Part shown: in pieces, positions 30,528-39,925 of the stretch
How the letters are laid out: each line of letters begins with the position of its first letter
How positions within the stretch are numbered: the first letter of the stretch is position 1
NCBI GenBank assembly: GCA_034521465.1
Contig: JAXHMN010000010.1
Location: 372,001-436,000, forward strand
Source of the DNA: SURF-28 sp034521465
GTDB taxonomy: Bacteria > Bacteroidota > Ignavibacteria > Ignavibacteriales > Melioribacteraceae
DNA length: 64,000 nt
Direction: 5' to 3'
Notes under the pieces: generated by a model
Told to the model about the DNA's origin: nothing
The model's database searches: none
The model's input: only the letters and a program-made list of their open reading frames with translations
Program-made: the position numbers and the translations under genes

Positions 30528-32333
30528 TCAAATCTTCCCCAAATTATATCTCTTTCTTTCATGAGGATCGAGATGCAGTTTTCTTAATCGAATTGACTTA
30601 GGTGTTACTTCGACCATTTCATCTTCTTGAATATATTCGAGTGCTTCTTCCAACGTGAACTTAATTGCCGGTGCAATTTTAACAGCTTTATCAGCGCCGG
30701 ATGCTCGCATGTTTGTAAGCTTTTTCCCGCGCTGCACATTCACCTCAATATCTACATCTTTATTATTTTCACCAACTATTTGTCCTTTGTAAATAACATT
30801 GCCCGGTTCTATAAAAAATTTGCCTCTATCCTGCAGCGAATCAATTGCATAAGCAGTTGCCGGACCTTCATCCATTGAGATCAAAACACCATTTGACTTT
30901 CCGCCAATCGAACCTTTAAAAAATTCATATTGATAAAAACGGTGATGCATAATTCCTTCACCGGCGGTTGCGGTTAAAATCCTCGTGCGCAGCCCCATTA
31001 ACCCGCGTGATGGAATGTGAAATTCCAACTTCTGCAGACTACCCTTGTTTTCCATTTTAACAAGTTCACCTTTTCGCTGACCAACTAGTTCAATAACTTT
31101 ACCTGCTGATTCACCGGGAACATCAACAACCAAAACTTCGATCGGTTCGGCTTTCTTTCCGTCAATTGCTTTATAGATCACTTTGGGTTCGCGGATCTGA
31201 AGCTCGTAACCTTCGCGACGCATGTTTTCAATTAATATAGATAAATGTAATATCCCGCGTCCGGAAACTTTGTATGCATCAGGCGTATTTGTTTCCTGAA
31301 CTCGGAGCGCAACATTGCTTTCCAACTCTTTATATAAGCGATCTCGAATCTGACGCGATGTAACATACTTTCCATCTCTACCATAAAAAGGTGAGGTGTT
31401 AACCGTGAATGTCATACTGATAGTCGGTTCGTCTATTGCGATAATCGGTAGTGGTTCGGGAATTTCCGCATCTGCAATTGTATCGCCAATGTTAATATCT
31501 TCAACACCGACTATCGCACAAATATCCCCGCATTGAACTTCCCCGACTTCTGTTCTTCCGACTCCATCAAAAATAAAAAGCTGCTTGATAGCTGCTTCTC
31601 CCACAGTTCCGTCTCTCTTCAGAAGAACCAGTTTGTCACTCTTTTTTAAGTTGCCTCTAAAAACTCTTCCAATGCCTATTCGTCCTACGTAATCATTATA
31701 ATCCAAAGTTGTGACTTGAATTTGTACCGGGCCTTCTTGAATTACCGGCGTGGGAATCTTTTCAACTATTGTTTCAAGTAAAGGCGTAAGATCTTTGCGC
31801 TCGTCTTTTAAATCATTAATAGCCCAGCCATCTTTACCGCTTGCAAACACGTATGGAAAATCAAGTTGATCCTCATCCGCTCCCAGATCAATAAAAAGAT
31901 CATAAACTTCGTCAAGTACTTCTACAGGCCTATTATCGGGTCTATCGATTTTGTTGATTACAACAATCGGTTTGAGATGTAATTGCAGAGCTTTCTCTAA
32001 AACAAATCGAGTTTGCGGCATCGGTCCCTCGAAAGAATCAACGAGGAGCAGAACACCGTCCGCCATTTTAAGAACACGTTCCACCTCTCCGCCAAAATCG
32101 GCGTGACCGGGAGTATCGATGATATTGATTTTATAATTCTTATAAGGAATGCTAATGTTCTTTGATAATATTGTAATGCCGCGTTCTCTCTCGAGATCGT
32201 TTGAATCTAAAAACTGTTCCTGCACAACCTGGTTTTTTCTGAAAACATGACACTGCTTCAAAAGCTGATCTACAAGAGTAGTCTTTCCGTGGTCAACGTG
32301 TGCGATTATTGCGATATTTCTAAGTTCTTTCAA
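30528..32333 (-). CDS. typA: Translational GTPase TypA/BipA
   Basis: The 601-residue protein is intact and of normal length. The G domain is clear: IIAHVDHGKTTLVDQLL (P loop), ERGITILSKN (switch I), DTPGHADFGGEVE (switch II) and NKIDRPD. Domain II, the EF-G-like C-terminal domains and the BipA-specific tail follow. It starts with TTG at 32331-32333 behind GGAAAC; an ATG is not available at the conserved N-terminus. It helps ribosome assembly and stress adaptation. It is the best example here of an undamaged long gene. Confidence 0.97.
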   Translation of the reverse strand: MKELRNIAIIAHVDHGKTTLVDQLLKQCHVFRKNQVVQEQFLDSNDLERERGITILSKNISIPYKNYKINIIDTPGHADFGGEVERVLKMADGVLLLVDSFEGPMPQTRFVLEKALQLHLKPIVVINKIDRPDNRPVEVLDEVYDLFIDLGADEDQLDFPYVFASGKDGWAINDLKDERKDLTPLLETIVEKIPTPVIQEGPVQIQVTTLDYNDYVGRIGIGRVFRGNLKKSDKLVLLKRDGTVGEAAIKQLFIFDGVGRTEVGEVQCGDICAIVGVEDINIGDTIADAEIPEPLPIIAIDEPTISMTFTVNTSPFYGRDGKYVTSRQIRDRLYKELESNVALRVQETNTPDAYKVSGRGILHLSILIENMRREGYELQIREPKVIYKAIDGKKAEPIEVLVVDVPGESAGKVIELVGQRKGELVKMENKGSLQKLEFHIPSRGLMGLRTRILTATAGEGIMHHRFYQYEFFKGSIGGKSNGVLISMDEGPATAYAIDSLQDRGKFFIEPGNVIYKGQIVGENNKDVDIEVNVQRGKKLTNMRASGADKAVKIAPAIKFTLEEALEYIQEDEMVEVTPKSIRLRKLHLDPHERKRYNLGKI

Positions 32334-32496
32334 TTTGTTTCCTTTCTGTAAAAAATCGAGCCACGTAACTAATGGAAATAAAAGGAGTTAGTCAAGGTAA
32401 ATAATTACTTTTTATGTTCTGAAAATATGGCTTATTATACATATCTTTATACATATAAAGTCAACATAAAAATAGGAGCGTTTTGGAAAAAGGTAT
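32334..32496. promoter_or_regulatory. Upstream region of the CopG-like gene with direct repeats
   Basis: TTATACATAT occurs twice, three bases apart, at 32434-32456. Direct repeats of this kind often are operators for small antitoxin-like regulators such as the one that follows. A direct experiment would be needed. Confidence 0.35.
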
Positions 32497-32730
32497 ATGA
32501 AAAAGAAAATAAAATATAGTGATGAAAAAATCAGCGATGTTGAAATTGTAAAAGACTTCTTACCAAAGCCGGATGAATTGGTTTTAAGGGATAATACAGT
32601 TAAGGTGACATTAAACCTAAGTCAAACCAGTGTTAAGTTTTTCAAAGAATTAGCAGAGGAAAAAGGAAGTCAGTATCAAAAGCTGATTAGAAATTTACTC
32701 GATAATTATGCGTCTCATTATTCTGAATAA
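32497..32730 (+). CDS. CopG/BrnA-like antitoxin-type DNA-binding protein, orphan
   Basis: The 77-residue protein ends VKVTLNLSQTSVKFF and KGSQYQKLIRNLLDNYA, the ribbon-helix-helix pattern seen in CopG and BrnA antitoxins. No BrnT-like toxin is next to it on either side. It may be a free-standing regulator or a remnant of a TA pair. Confidence 0.6.
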   Translation: MKKKIKYSDEKISDVEIVKDFLPKPDELVLRDNTVKVTLNLSQTSVKFFKELAEEKGSQYQKLIRNLLDNYASHYSE

Positions 32731-32808
32731 TCATTTTCTTAGCAAAAAATTCTTAACTATTCTTTGAATAAAAGAGGATGTGAAAATTGTAATCAAGGAG
32801 AAAATCAA

Positions 32809-33051
32809 ATGATAGAAATACAGATTGAAGATAAGCAAATGTATTTAGTTGACAATTATCCTTTTGATGGTATTCCTGATCTTTCAGAGAAAAGACATTG
32901 CATTCATTGCAATGAAATAATAACCGTAGGTGATTTCAAAGTTTATGTCGGTACCAATGGTTTCGAATTCATTTGCTGTCCCAATGCACCGGAATGCGAC
33001 GGCACCGTTATTGACTGGATGCCTGTTGGGTTGTGGAAAGATGAGGAATGA
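32809..33051 (+). CDS. Small zinc-ribbon-like protein
   Basis: ATG 32809 is preferred because AAGGAG lies at the right distance; an upstream in-frame start at 32764 lacks this. The 80-residue protein has CIHCNE and later CCPNAPECDG, four or more cysteines that could bind zinc. Function unknown. It follows the antitoxin-like gene by 78 bp and could be co-transcribed. Confidence 0.6.
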   Translation: MIEIQIEDKQMYLVDNYPFDGIPDLSEKRHCIHCNEIITVGDFKVYVGTNGFEFICCPNAPECDGTVIDWMPVGLWKDEE

Positions 33052-33185
33052 GAGAAGAAAAAACATTGGTGTCTTATCTGAAAGTGCAGCTATCTAGTTT
33101 ATTATAAATCGAATCATCTTACCAATTACTAACTATTTATTTTCTTAAATTTCAATTCAATTTTAGATTAGAAGGGTTAAACAAT
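33052..33185. other. Intergenic, nothing recognised
   Basis: An AT-rich 134-bp gap with a plausible promoter region for the gene at 33186. No hairpin stands out. Confidence 0.35.
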
Positions 33186-33927
33186 ATGGCAGTATTCGTT
33201 GCCGGAGCTACCGGCGCAACAGGGCGACTGCTCGTCGAGCAATTGTTGAACCGAAATGTAAATGTTAAAACAGTAGTAAGAGATAAAAACAGACTCCCCG
33301 AAAAAATCCGCAGCTCACGAAAACCTTTCAATCACGGAGGCGGCATTATTAAACTTAAGCGATGAACGAATTGGCTAAACAAGTTGAAGGATTGCGACGC
33401 AGTAGCTTCATGTTTGGGACACAATCATTAACTTCAAGGGTATTTACGGTAAGCCGCGCAGGTTAGTCACTGATTCTGTCCGCACGTTTGATGCGAATGC
33501 AATAAAATCGAATCAGCCGAAGAAAAAAGTGAAGTTTGTGTTGATGAATACAACAGCAGTTCGAAATCCTGATTTAAATGAAGAAAACTCAACCGGAGAG
33601 AAAATCGTATTCGCAATACTTCGTGGAATACTCCCTCCACACACCGATAACGAAAAGGCAGCAGAATATCTTCGTAATGATATTGGTCAAAGTGATTCGA
33701 TAATTGAGTGGACTGCCGTTCGTCCGGATGGACTAATAGATTTGGGGGAGACAACAGAATATACAGTTTATCAAACTCTGCAAGTCAGCCCGATATTCAA
33801 TTCATGGAAAACCAGCCGCATAAACGTTGCAAATTTTATGGCGAAGCTAATTACAAATGATGAAACTTGGATAAAGTGGAAAGGACAGATGCCGGTTATT
33901 TATAATAAAGAACATGAAAAAAAGTAA
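33186..33927 (+). CDS. NAD(P)-binding atypical SDR-like protein (frameshifted)
   Basis: It begins VFVAGATGATGRLLVEQLL, the GxxGxxG dinucleotide motif of NmrA/atypical SDR proteins. The middle is broken near 33310, 33355 and 33430 but can be followed through CDAVASCLGHN to KVKFVLMNTTAVRNPD and EWTAVRPDGLID, all family-typical positions. About 247 residues when repaired. Likely a reductase or redox sensor. Confidence 0.75.
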
Positions 33928-34175
33928 AACCGGATGGCTTTGGAACTTGAACAAATTTTGATGACCTCCTGAAATAGATGAGTAGATTGGAAAAGGACAA
34001 GTAAGTTACAAACCGTTTCATTTGCTTTAGCACAATCAGCTTCAAATAGTTTAGGAATATTTTCGGCATGCAAAGCTATCACACCCGGAAGACCACCGGA
34101 AAACGAGCTAATAAAATCTACGAAAGATTGTATTATCGATTTTAAGTTTATTATGCGAACACTTCATTTGGTAAT
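33928..34175 (-). pseudogene. Possible remnant of a TetR-like regulator C-terminus
   Basis: The minus strand reads SFVDFISSFSGGLPGVIALH and continues PKLFEADCAKANETVCNLL in one frame. The spacing and hydrophobic pattern resemble the ligand domain of TetR proteins, but no helix-turn-helix is present. It is a low-confidence call; it could be a chance open frame. Confidence 0.25.
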
Positions 34176-34992
34176 TCATTCGGCAATTAATTCAAGTTCT
34201 GCTATTACCGGGAAATGATCAGAAGGGAATCTACCGTTATACAAAGTGTCAACCACATTAAAGCTTTTTACCGAAATTGTTGGTTTCACCAAAATATAAT
34301 CGATTGGACCAATCGCTTCTTTATCGTGATCGAATCCGTTATAAGTCCCTTTAATGTTTGCTTGTGTTTCACTATTGAATTGAGATACATCGGCGAGATT
34401 AGCAGCGGATGTATCCTGCTTAGTAAGTAATTCATAATATTCAGTAGAAGGATCGAAGTTAAGATCGCCTGTCACAATAAAATCATTATTATCTGCAATT
34501 TGATTTATTTTTTTCTTTAATAATCTTACACTCTCAAGTCTGGCATTTTCACCCATATGATCAAAATGTGTGTTGAAATAAAAGAAGATTTTGTCGGTAT
34601 CTATCTCTTTAAATTTCCCCCAGGATACTATCCGGTTCAATGCCGCATCCCAACCTTTACTCTGTTTATCGGGAGTTTCCGAAAGCCAAAAAGTACTTGA
34701 TTCAATCAGCTCAAATTTATCCTTCTTAAAAAATATGGGCGAGTGTTCATCATCGGGATCATCCGAACGGGATTTACCCAAGTAATTATACTCATTTAAT
34801 CTTTCCTCCAAATAATTTAATTGTGATCCGCGAACCTCCTGCATTCCCAGATAGATCTGGCGAATACTCTTGAATTAAATTAATTACGATATCTTTTCGG
34901 TTATCCCATTTGTTAATATCATCCCCGGGATTGTTATATCTAATATTAAAAGACATCACAAGAATTAGCACTGCTTCAACTAATGGTAACAT
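34176..34992 (-). CDS. Endonuclease/exonuclease/phosphatase family protein (frameshifted)
   Basis: The EEP fold runs LVMSFNIRYNNPGDD, MQEVRGSQLNYLEERL (catalytic Glu), FYFNTHFDHMG, FIVTGDLNFDPSTEYY and SDHFPVIAEL. The order and the SDHFP end match metal-dependent phosphodiesterases such as those that cleave phospholipids, cyclic nucleotides or DNA. A frameshift near 34845 separates the N-terminal 50 residues. The start at 34992 is in a weakly hydrophobic leader. Confidence 0.85.
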
Positions 34993-35079
34993 TATTTCTC
35001 CAAATATTGAGTTCGAAAATTCTTAATTCATTAAAAATGTTATAATCAAATAAAAAGCTACAATATGTATCCTTTTTCT

Positions 35080-35697
35080 TTAATTAATTTTCTTTATGAA
35101 CGTCCTATCGTCAACACGTTCAAAACCAAGTGCTTTCAAATATTTATCGTGTATTTTATGATGGCTCTCTGTAATCAACTTTTTATATCCTTTCTCTTTC
35201 ATAAAGTCGGCAGTAAAGAAAAGAAACTTTGCATTCTTTAAGTCTCTGTAATCCGGAATAGCGTAATCTAAAAGAATATGAATTGCGTCTTCATCTTCTT
35301 CAACAAAAACAAAAAGTCCGGTTGGCACCATATTGCGAAGTATAAAATAATACTGTGCCCCGGGATAAAGCGACCTGTCAAATTTGGGGAAAATTTTTGC
35401 AATGTCATCACCGTAATAATCTAAAAATTTTAGAAGAAATTTACCTTGCGGACCGTTGGTCGGCAGAAGAGTAAAATAATCTTTCTTTCTATACATTCCC
35501 CATAAGTAGTAAATATCCACTATTGCAATAAAACTATTCAAAACTAATACCGGGTAAGCACTGATGAGCGCTCCATAAATTGCAAATGTTGATGCACCCA
35601 TTAAGTTTATCCTTCGCAGCATCCAAATGTTTTTCATCGTGAGAGAAACTGCAATAAGAAAAGAGCCGACATATCCTATTATTTGATAAATATCCAT
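35080..35697 (-). CDS. YgjV-like membrane protein fused to a GNAT-like domain
   Basis: Residues 1-75 form three to four membrane helices with the YgjV motif (IIGYVGSFLIAVSLTMKNI; LRRINLMGASTFAIYGAL). Residues about 85-205 are soluble and resemble a GNAT acyltransferase fold, ending DKYLKALGFERVDDRTFIK. The intact 205-residue frame shows that the fusion is not an artefact. The acyl substrate is unknown. Confidence 0.75.
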   Translation of the reverse strand: MDIYQIIGYVGSFLIAVSLTMKNIWMLRRINLMGASTFAIYGALISAYPVLVLNSFIAIVDIYYLWGMYRKKDYFTLLPTNGPQGKFLLKFLDYYGDDIAKIFPKFDRSLYPGAQYYFILRNMVPTGLFVFVEEDEDAIHILLDYAIPDYRDLKNAKFLFFTADFMKEKGYKKLITESHHKIHDKYLKALGFERVDDRTFIKKIN

Positions 35698-35815
35698 GCT
35701 GCTAAGATAACAGAATTAAGCCATTACTAAAACATTTTGATTTAGTACGATTTGCATAAGTCAAAATTTCTTTTAATTTATTAATTACATGACATTTAAA
35801 AACAAAGGAGTAGCT

Positions 35816-36004
35816 ATGATTAAGGAAAAAAGAAAAGAAGTAGAAAAAGATGTAAAAGCTTATGTAGGCGATAAAACTATTAAAGGCGCTAGTAAAGTTG
35901 CAAAACCGGTAGCAAAAGGTGCCGGAATTCTTGCCGGCGGAATTGTTTCTGCAATTTTAGCAATTAAAGGAATCAAAAAACTAAAAACAAAATCTGACAA
36001 ATAA
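35816..36004 (+). CDS. Small alanine/glycine/lysine-rich protein
   Basis: Start 35816 lies behind AAAGGAG; the more upstream start at 35789 lacks such a site. The 62-residue protein has a lysine-rich N-terminus and one hydrophobic helix (GAGILAGGIVSAILAIKGIK). It could be a small membrane or membrane-stress peptide. No family recognised. Confidence 0.6.
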   Translation: MIKEKRKEVEKDVKAYVGDKTIKGASKVAKPVAKGAGILAGGIVSAILAIKGIKKLKTKSDK

Positions 36005-36097
36005 TCTTTAGTGAGTTCATAATAACTCTCTATAATTAAAAAACTTTTAGAGTCCATGTGCATCAAATTAAATTGATCTTTTTGATTATTTTGCAGC

Positions 36098-37261
36098 ATG
36101 GATTCTAAAAGAAAATTTCAAACCGGTAATATTATTACAATTAGTATTGCCCATTTAGTTCACGATACTTATTCATCATTCTTAGCCCCGCTTCTTCCGC
36201 TATTAATTGAAAAATTTTCGATCTCTTATTCACTTGCAGGATTGTTCACGGTTTTCCAGAGATTGCCTGCAATATTAAACCCATTTATCGGATTACTTGC
36301 AGATAAATTTCCGCTCAGATATTTTTTAATAGCTGCTCCGGCAATAACTGCAATATCAATGAGTTTGCTTGGTGCCGCTTCAACTTATTTATCCGCTGCT
36401 GTTTTATTACTAATCGCTGGATTTGGTTCGGCGCTGTTTCATACTCCCGCTCCGGTTATGGTTAAATATATCTCCGGGAATAAAGTCGGTAGAGGCATGA
36501 GTATTTTTATGTTTGCCGCAGAGTTTGCAAGAACTCTCGGTCCCTTACTCGTGCTAAGTGCGGTTTCATTTTGGAGTCTCGAGGAGACATACAAACTAAT
36601 CCCGATCGGTTTAGGTGCATCTATAGTGTTGTTCATTAAGTTCCGTAAAATTAAAATCTCCGATCAGTTCAAAGAGAAAAAAGAACAAATCACTGTCGGC
36701 AAAACATTAAAGAATTATTCACGTACATTAATTTCATTGGGCGGAGTTATATTTTTTATAAACATGATGAAATCTTCTCTCACTGCATTTCTGCCTACAT
36801 ATTTAATTGTAAAGGGAGAATCTTTGTGGATGGCCGGTGTATCGTTTTCAATACTTCAATTTGCCGGTGCGGTCGGTACTTTTTCTTCCGGCACAATATC
36901 CGATAAAATCGGAAGAAGCAATACATTGCTTGCCATTGCGTTAGCTCTGCCATTCTTCATGTGGTTTTTTATTTTGCTAGGTGATTTTTATATGATAACT
37001 ATTCTGATTTTTTTGGGTTTCTTTTTATTTGCTTCAAATCCTGTTATGCTTGCTCTTATAAATGAAATAAAATCGGAAAGACCGGCATTTATTAACGGTG
37101 TTTATATGACAATAAATTTTGGAATTAGTGCAGCAACTGTTACTTTAGTTGGTGTCTTGGGAGATGTTATAGGATTAGATACTATGTATAAAGTTGTTTC
37201 CTTTTTCCCTCTTATGTCTGTTCCTTTTATATTGTCACTTAGAATAAATAAAGATAAATAA
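36098..37261 (+). CDS. MFS transporter, fosmidomycin-resistance (Fsr)-like
   Basis: The intact 387-residue protein has twelve membrane helices. The N-terminus IAHLVHDTYSSFLAPLLPLL and the loop GLLADKFPLRYF resemble the Fsr group of the major facilitator superfamily. The second half has GTISDKIGRSNTLL, the matching loop of the C-terminal bundle. It probably exports a drug or metabolite. The DUF502 gene starts two bases after its stop. Confidence 0.85.
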   Translation: MDSKRKFQTGNIITISIAHLVHDTYSSFLAPLLPLLIEKFSISYSLAGLFTVFQRLPAILNPFIGLLADKFPLRYFLIAAPAITAISMSLLGAASTYLSAAVLLLIAGFGSALFHTPAPVMVKYISGNKVGRGMSIFMFAAEFARTLGPLLVLSAVSFWSLEETYKLIPIGLGASIVLFIKFRKIKISDQFKEKKEQITVGKTLKNYSRTLISLGGVIFFINMMKSSLTAFLPTYLIVKGESLWMAGVSFSILQFAGAVGTFSSGTISDKIGRSNTLLAIALALPFFMWFFILLGDFYMITILIFLGFFLFASNPVMLALINEIKSERPAFINGVYMTINFGISAATVTLVGVLGDVIGLDTMYKVVSFFPLMSVPFILSLRINKDK

Positions 37262-37263
37262 CA

Positions 37264-37872
37264 ATGGGTAGCTTAAAACAATTTATTAAAACTACGTTTG
37301 TTGGAGGATTTTTAATCGTCCTGCCGATAATGATTCTATTAATTGTCCTCAATTGGATGTTCCAATCACTTACCGCGTATATCAGACCAATAACAAATCT
37401 GTTGATAGAAACAGCGCAAGTAAATGAATTTGTTGCTTCATTTTTTGCCGTTTTTTTGATTGTTCTGGTTTTCTTTTTAGTCGGGCTAATTGTTAAGACG
37501 AAGATGGGGAAAGTCTCTGTTGCAGCTTTCGAAAATAGATTTCTTTCCAAAATTTTTGGTTACAGGATAATTAAAGAAACCGTGCTTCAAATTTTCGGCG
37601 AAGAGAAAAATGTATTCAAAGCTGTTGCGCTTGTAAAGTTGTTCGGTAATGAAACTTTGATGACGGCTTTTGTAACCGATGAACATCCGGACGGTAGTTA
37701 TACAGTTTTTATACCATCCGGTCCCGCACCGACCGCGGGTTTTGTTTACCATGTTCAAAAAAAGCAGATAACCATAGTTAACATCCCGGTTGATCAAGCC
37801 CTCCGCACAATATTAAGTCTGGGAGGCGGGTCGAAACGAATTATACAATTATATAATGAAATGAAAACATGA
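37264..37872 (+). CDS. DUF502 family membrane protein
   Basis: Two N-terminal helices (TTFVGGFLIVLPIMILLIVL; ASFFAVFLIVLVFFLVGLIV) are followed by a soluble domain with VTDEHPDGSYTVFIPSGPAP, which is diagnostic for DUF502. The function is unknown. It is part of a tight three-gene run with the MFS transporter and the DUF3820 protein. Confidence 0.88.
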   Translation: MGSLKQFIKTTFVGGFLIVLPIMILLIVLNWMFQSLTAYIRPITNLLIETAQVNEFVASFFAVFLIVLVFFLVGLIVKTKMGKVSVAAFENRFLSKIFGYRIIKETVLQIFGEEKNVFKAVALVKLFGNETLMTAFVTDEHPDGSYTVFIPSGPAPTAGFVYHVQKKQITIVNIPVDQALRTILSLGGGSKRIIQLYNEMKT

Positions 37873-38093
37873 TACCCGAACTTGAAAAACAGAAAGAATT
37901 ATTGAAAGAATTGAATACATTCGAAATGCCATTCGGAAAATACTCGGGCAGAAAATTAATAAATATCCCCTCTTTTTACTTAGAATGGTTTGAAAGAAAA
38001 GGATTCCCGGAAGGTAAACTCGGACAAATGCTTCAACTTGTTTACGAAATTAAACTTAACGGGCTGGAAGATATTGTAAGAAAAATAAAATAA
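37869..38093 (+). CDS. DUF3820 family protein
   Basis: MPFGKYSGRKLINIPSFYLE and WFERKGFPEGKLGQML are the hallmarks of this small family. It overlaps the DUF502 stop by four bases (ATGA). In other bacteria DUF3820 proteins are related to a YqcC-like or nuclease-associated module; here the role is unknown. Confidence 0.85.
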   Translation: MIPELEKQKELLKELNTFEMPFGKYSGRKLINIPSFYLEWFERKGFPEGKLGQMLQLVYEIKLNGLEDIVRKIK

Positions 38094-38176
38094 TTAAACA
38101 TTGCGTCTTAGCGCCTCCGCGGTTATTTTTTGTTTCTATCTAAACCGCAACGACGCGAAGTCGCAAAGGATAAAAA
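38094..38176. repeat. Intergenic inverted repeat
   Basis: GCGGTT (38119-38124) and AACCGC (38143-38148) form the core of an inverted repeat within GCGTCTTAGCGCCTCCGCGG and AACGACGCGAAGTCGCAAAG. Such units are widely dispersed in Bacteroidetes-type genomes. Confidence 0.5.
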
Positions 38177-39924
38177 ATGAAAAAAACATTAATATTAATT
38201 TTATTTGCAGTCTCACTTAATGCACAAACGATAACTCTTAAATTCATTGAAACTAGTGATATTCACGGACAAGTTTTTCCGTATGATTTTATTAATGACC
38301 AATCGGCTCAAAACTCTTTAGCACAAGTTTATACTTATGTAAAGCAAGAACGAGCAAAAGAAAATCAACATGTAATTCTTTTGGATAACGGTGACATACT
38401 TCAAGGTCAACCGTGTTGTTTATTATTATAATTTTGAAAGACCCGACACAACTCACATCCTCGCAAGCATAATGAACTTTATGAGTTACGATGCCGGATC
38501 AATCGGTAATCATGACATTGAAGCCGGACATCCCGTTTATGACAAACTTGTTGATGAGTTTAATTTCCCCTGGCTTGCCGCAAATGCCGTTAATGAAGAA
38601 ACCGGCGAACCATATTTCAAACCATATACAATAGTTAATAAACTTGGAGTTAAAGTCGCAGTGCTTGGCTTGATAACACCGCACATTCCCCATTGGTTAC
38701 CAGAAAAAATTTGGGAAGGAATCTACTTTGAAGATATGATCGAGTCCGCACAGAGGTGGGTTGATGTGATTAAAGAAAAAGAAAACCCGGATTTATTAGT
38801 TGGCTTGTTCCATGCGGGATTGGATCATACTTATAATAATCCAAAAGGTGAAACTTATAAAAACGAAAATGCATCTCAGCTTGTTGCAGAAAGAGTTGAT
38901 GGATTTGACATTGTCTTCGTCGGACACGATCATCAAGGGTGGAATAAACTTATACCCAATAATTTTAACAAAGTTGTTTTGATTATGGGTACTAAAGGGT
39001 ATGCCGGTTCAATCGCAGAAGCAACTGTAACTCTAAACTGGGATGAAGAAAACAGCAAATGGGAATCAACTCTTGATAGGCAACCTCATCGATACGAAAA
39101 GTTATGAACCGGACGAAGAATTTATGAGCAAATTCAATTATGCATTTCGAGAAACAAAGAATTACGTATCAAGACCAATTGGTGAATTGGGAAAATCGAT
39201 TTCAGCGCAGACTGCAATTTTTGGCGATGCTGAGTTTTCGGATTTGATACACAACATTCAACTCGAGTTAACCAACGCCGATGTTTCTTTCACTGCACCA
39301 TTGTCATTAAATGCAGAACTTAAACAAGGTTCAATTTATGTGCGTGATATGTTTAACTTATACAAATACGAAAATCTACTTTATACAATGGAATTAAGCG
39401 GGAAAGAAATAAAAGATTACTTAGAGTTTTCTTATTCACTATGGTTTAACGAAATGGAAAACAAAGATGACCATCTTTTACTTTTTGAGAAGGATGATGA
39501 AGGAAATATAATTTGGTCCGAACGAAGCGGAACACCGATGCTCAAAAACAGATATTACAATTTTGATTCTGCCGAAGGAATAGAGTACACCGTCGATTTG
39601 TCAAAGCCAATCGGTGAAAGAGTAACGATTCATAAATTTAGCGATGGTAGATCGTTCAACGAAAACGAAATTTATGAAGCTGCAATAAATTCATACAGAG
39701 GCAATGGTGGCGGAAATCATCTAACTAAAGGAGCTGGCATTCCGCATGAACAATTATCCGAAAGAGTAATTACTTCAACTGAAAAAGATCTTCGTTTTTA
39801 TTTAATGAAGTGGATTGAAAATGAAGAAAATATAGAAATCGAAAAATCGAATAACTGGAAAGTTATACCGCAAGATTGGCATGAAACAGCAGCAGAAAAA
39901 GATAGAGAAATTTTGTTCAAATAA
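38177..39924 (+). CDS. Secreted 5'-nucleotidase/2',3'-cyclic phosphodiesterase family protein (frameshifted)
   Basis: Signal peptide MKKTLILILFAVSLNAQ. Metallophosphatase motifs are present: FIETSDIHGQVFP, LLDNGDILQGQP, SIGNHDIEAG, LFHAGLDHTY and VFVGHDHQGW. The C-terminal 5'-nucleotidase domain has FGDAEFSDLIHNIQLE and NSYRGNGGGNHLT. Frameshifts near 38415 and 39065. About 580 residues. It would dephosphorylate nucleotides in the periplasm or outside the cell to supply phosphate and nucleosides. Confidence 0.9.
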
Positions 39925-39925
39925 T

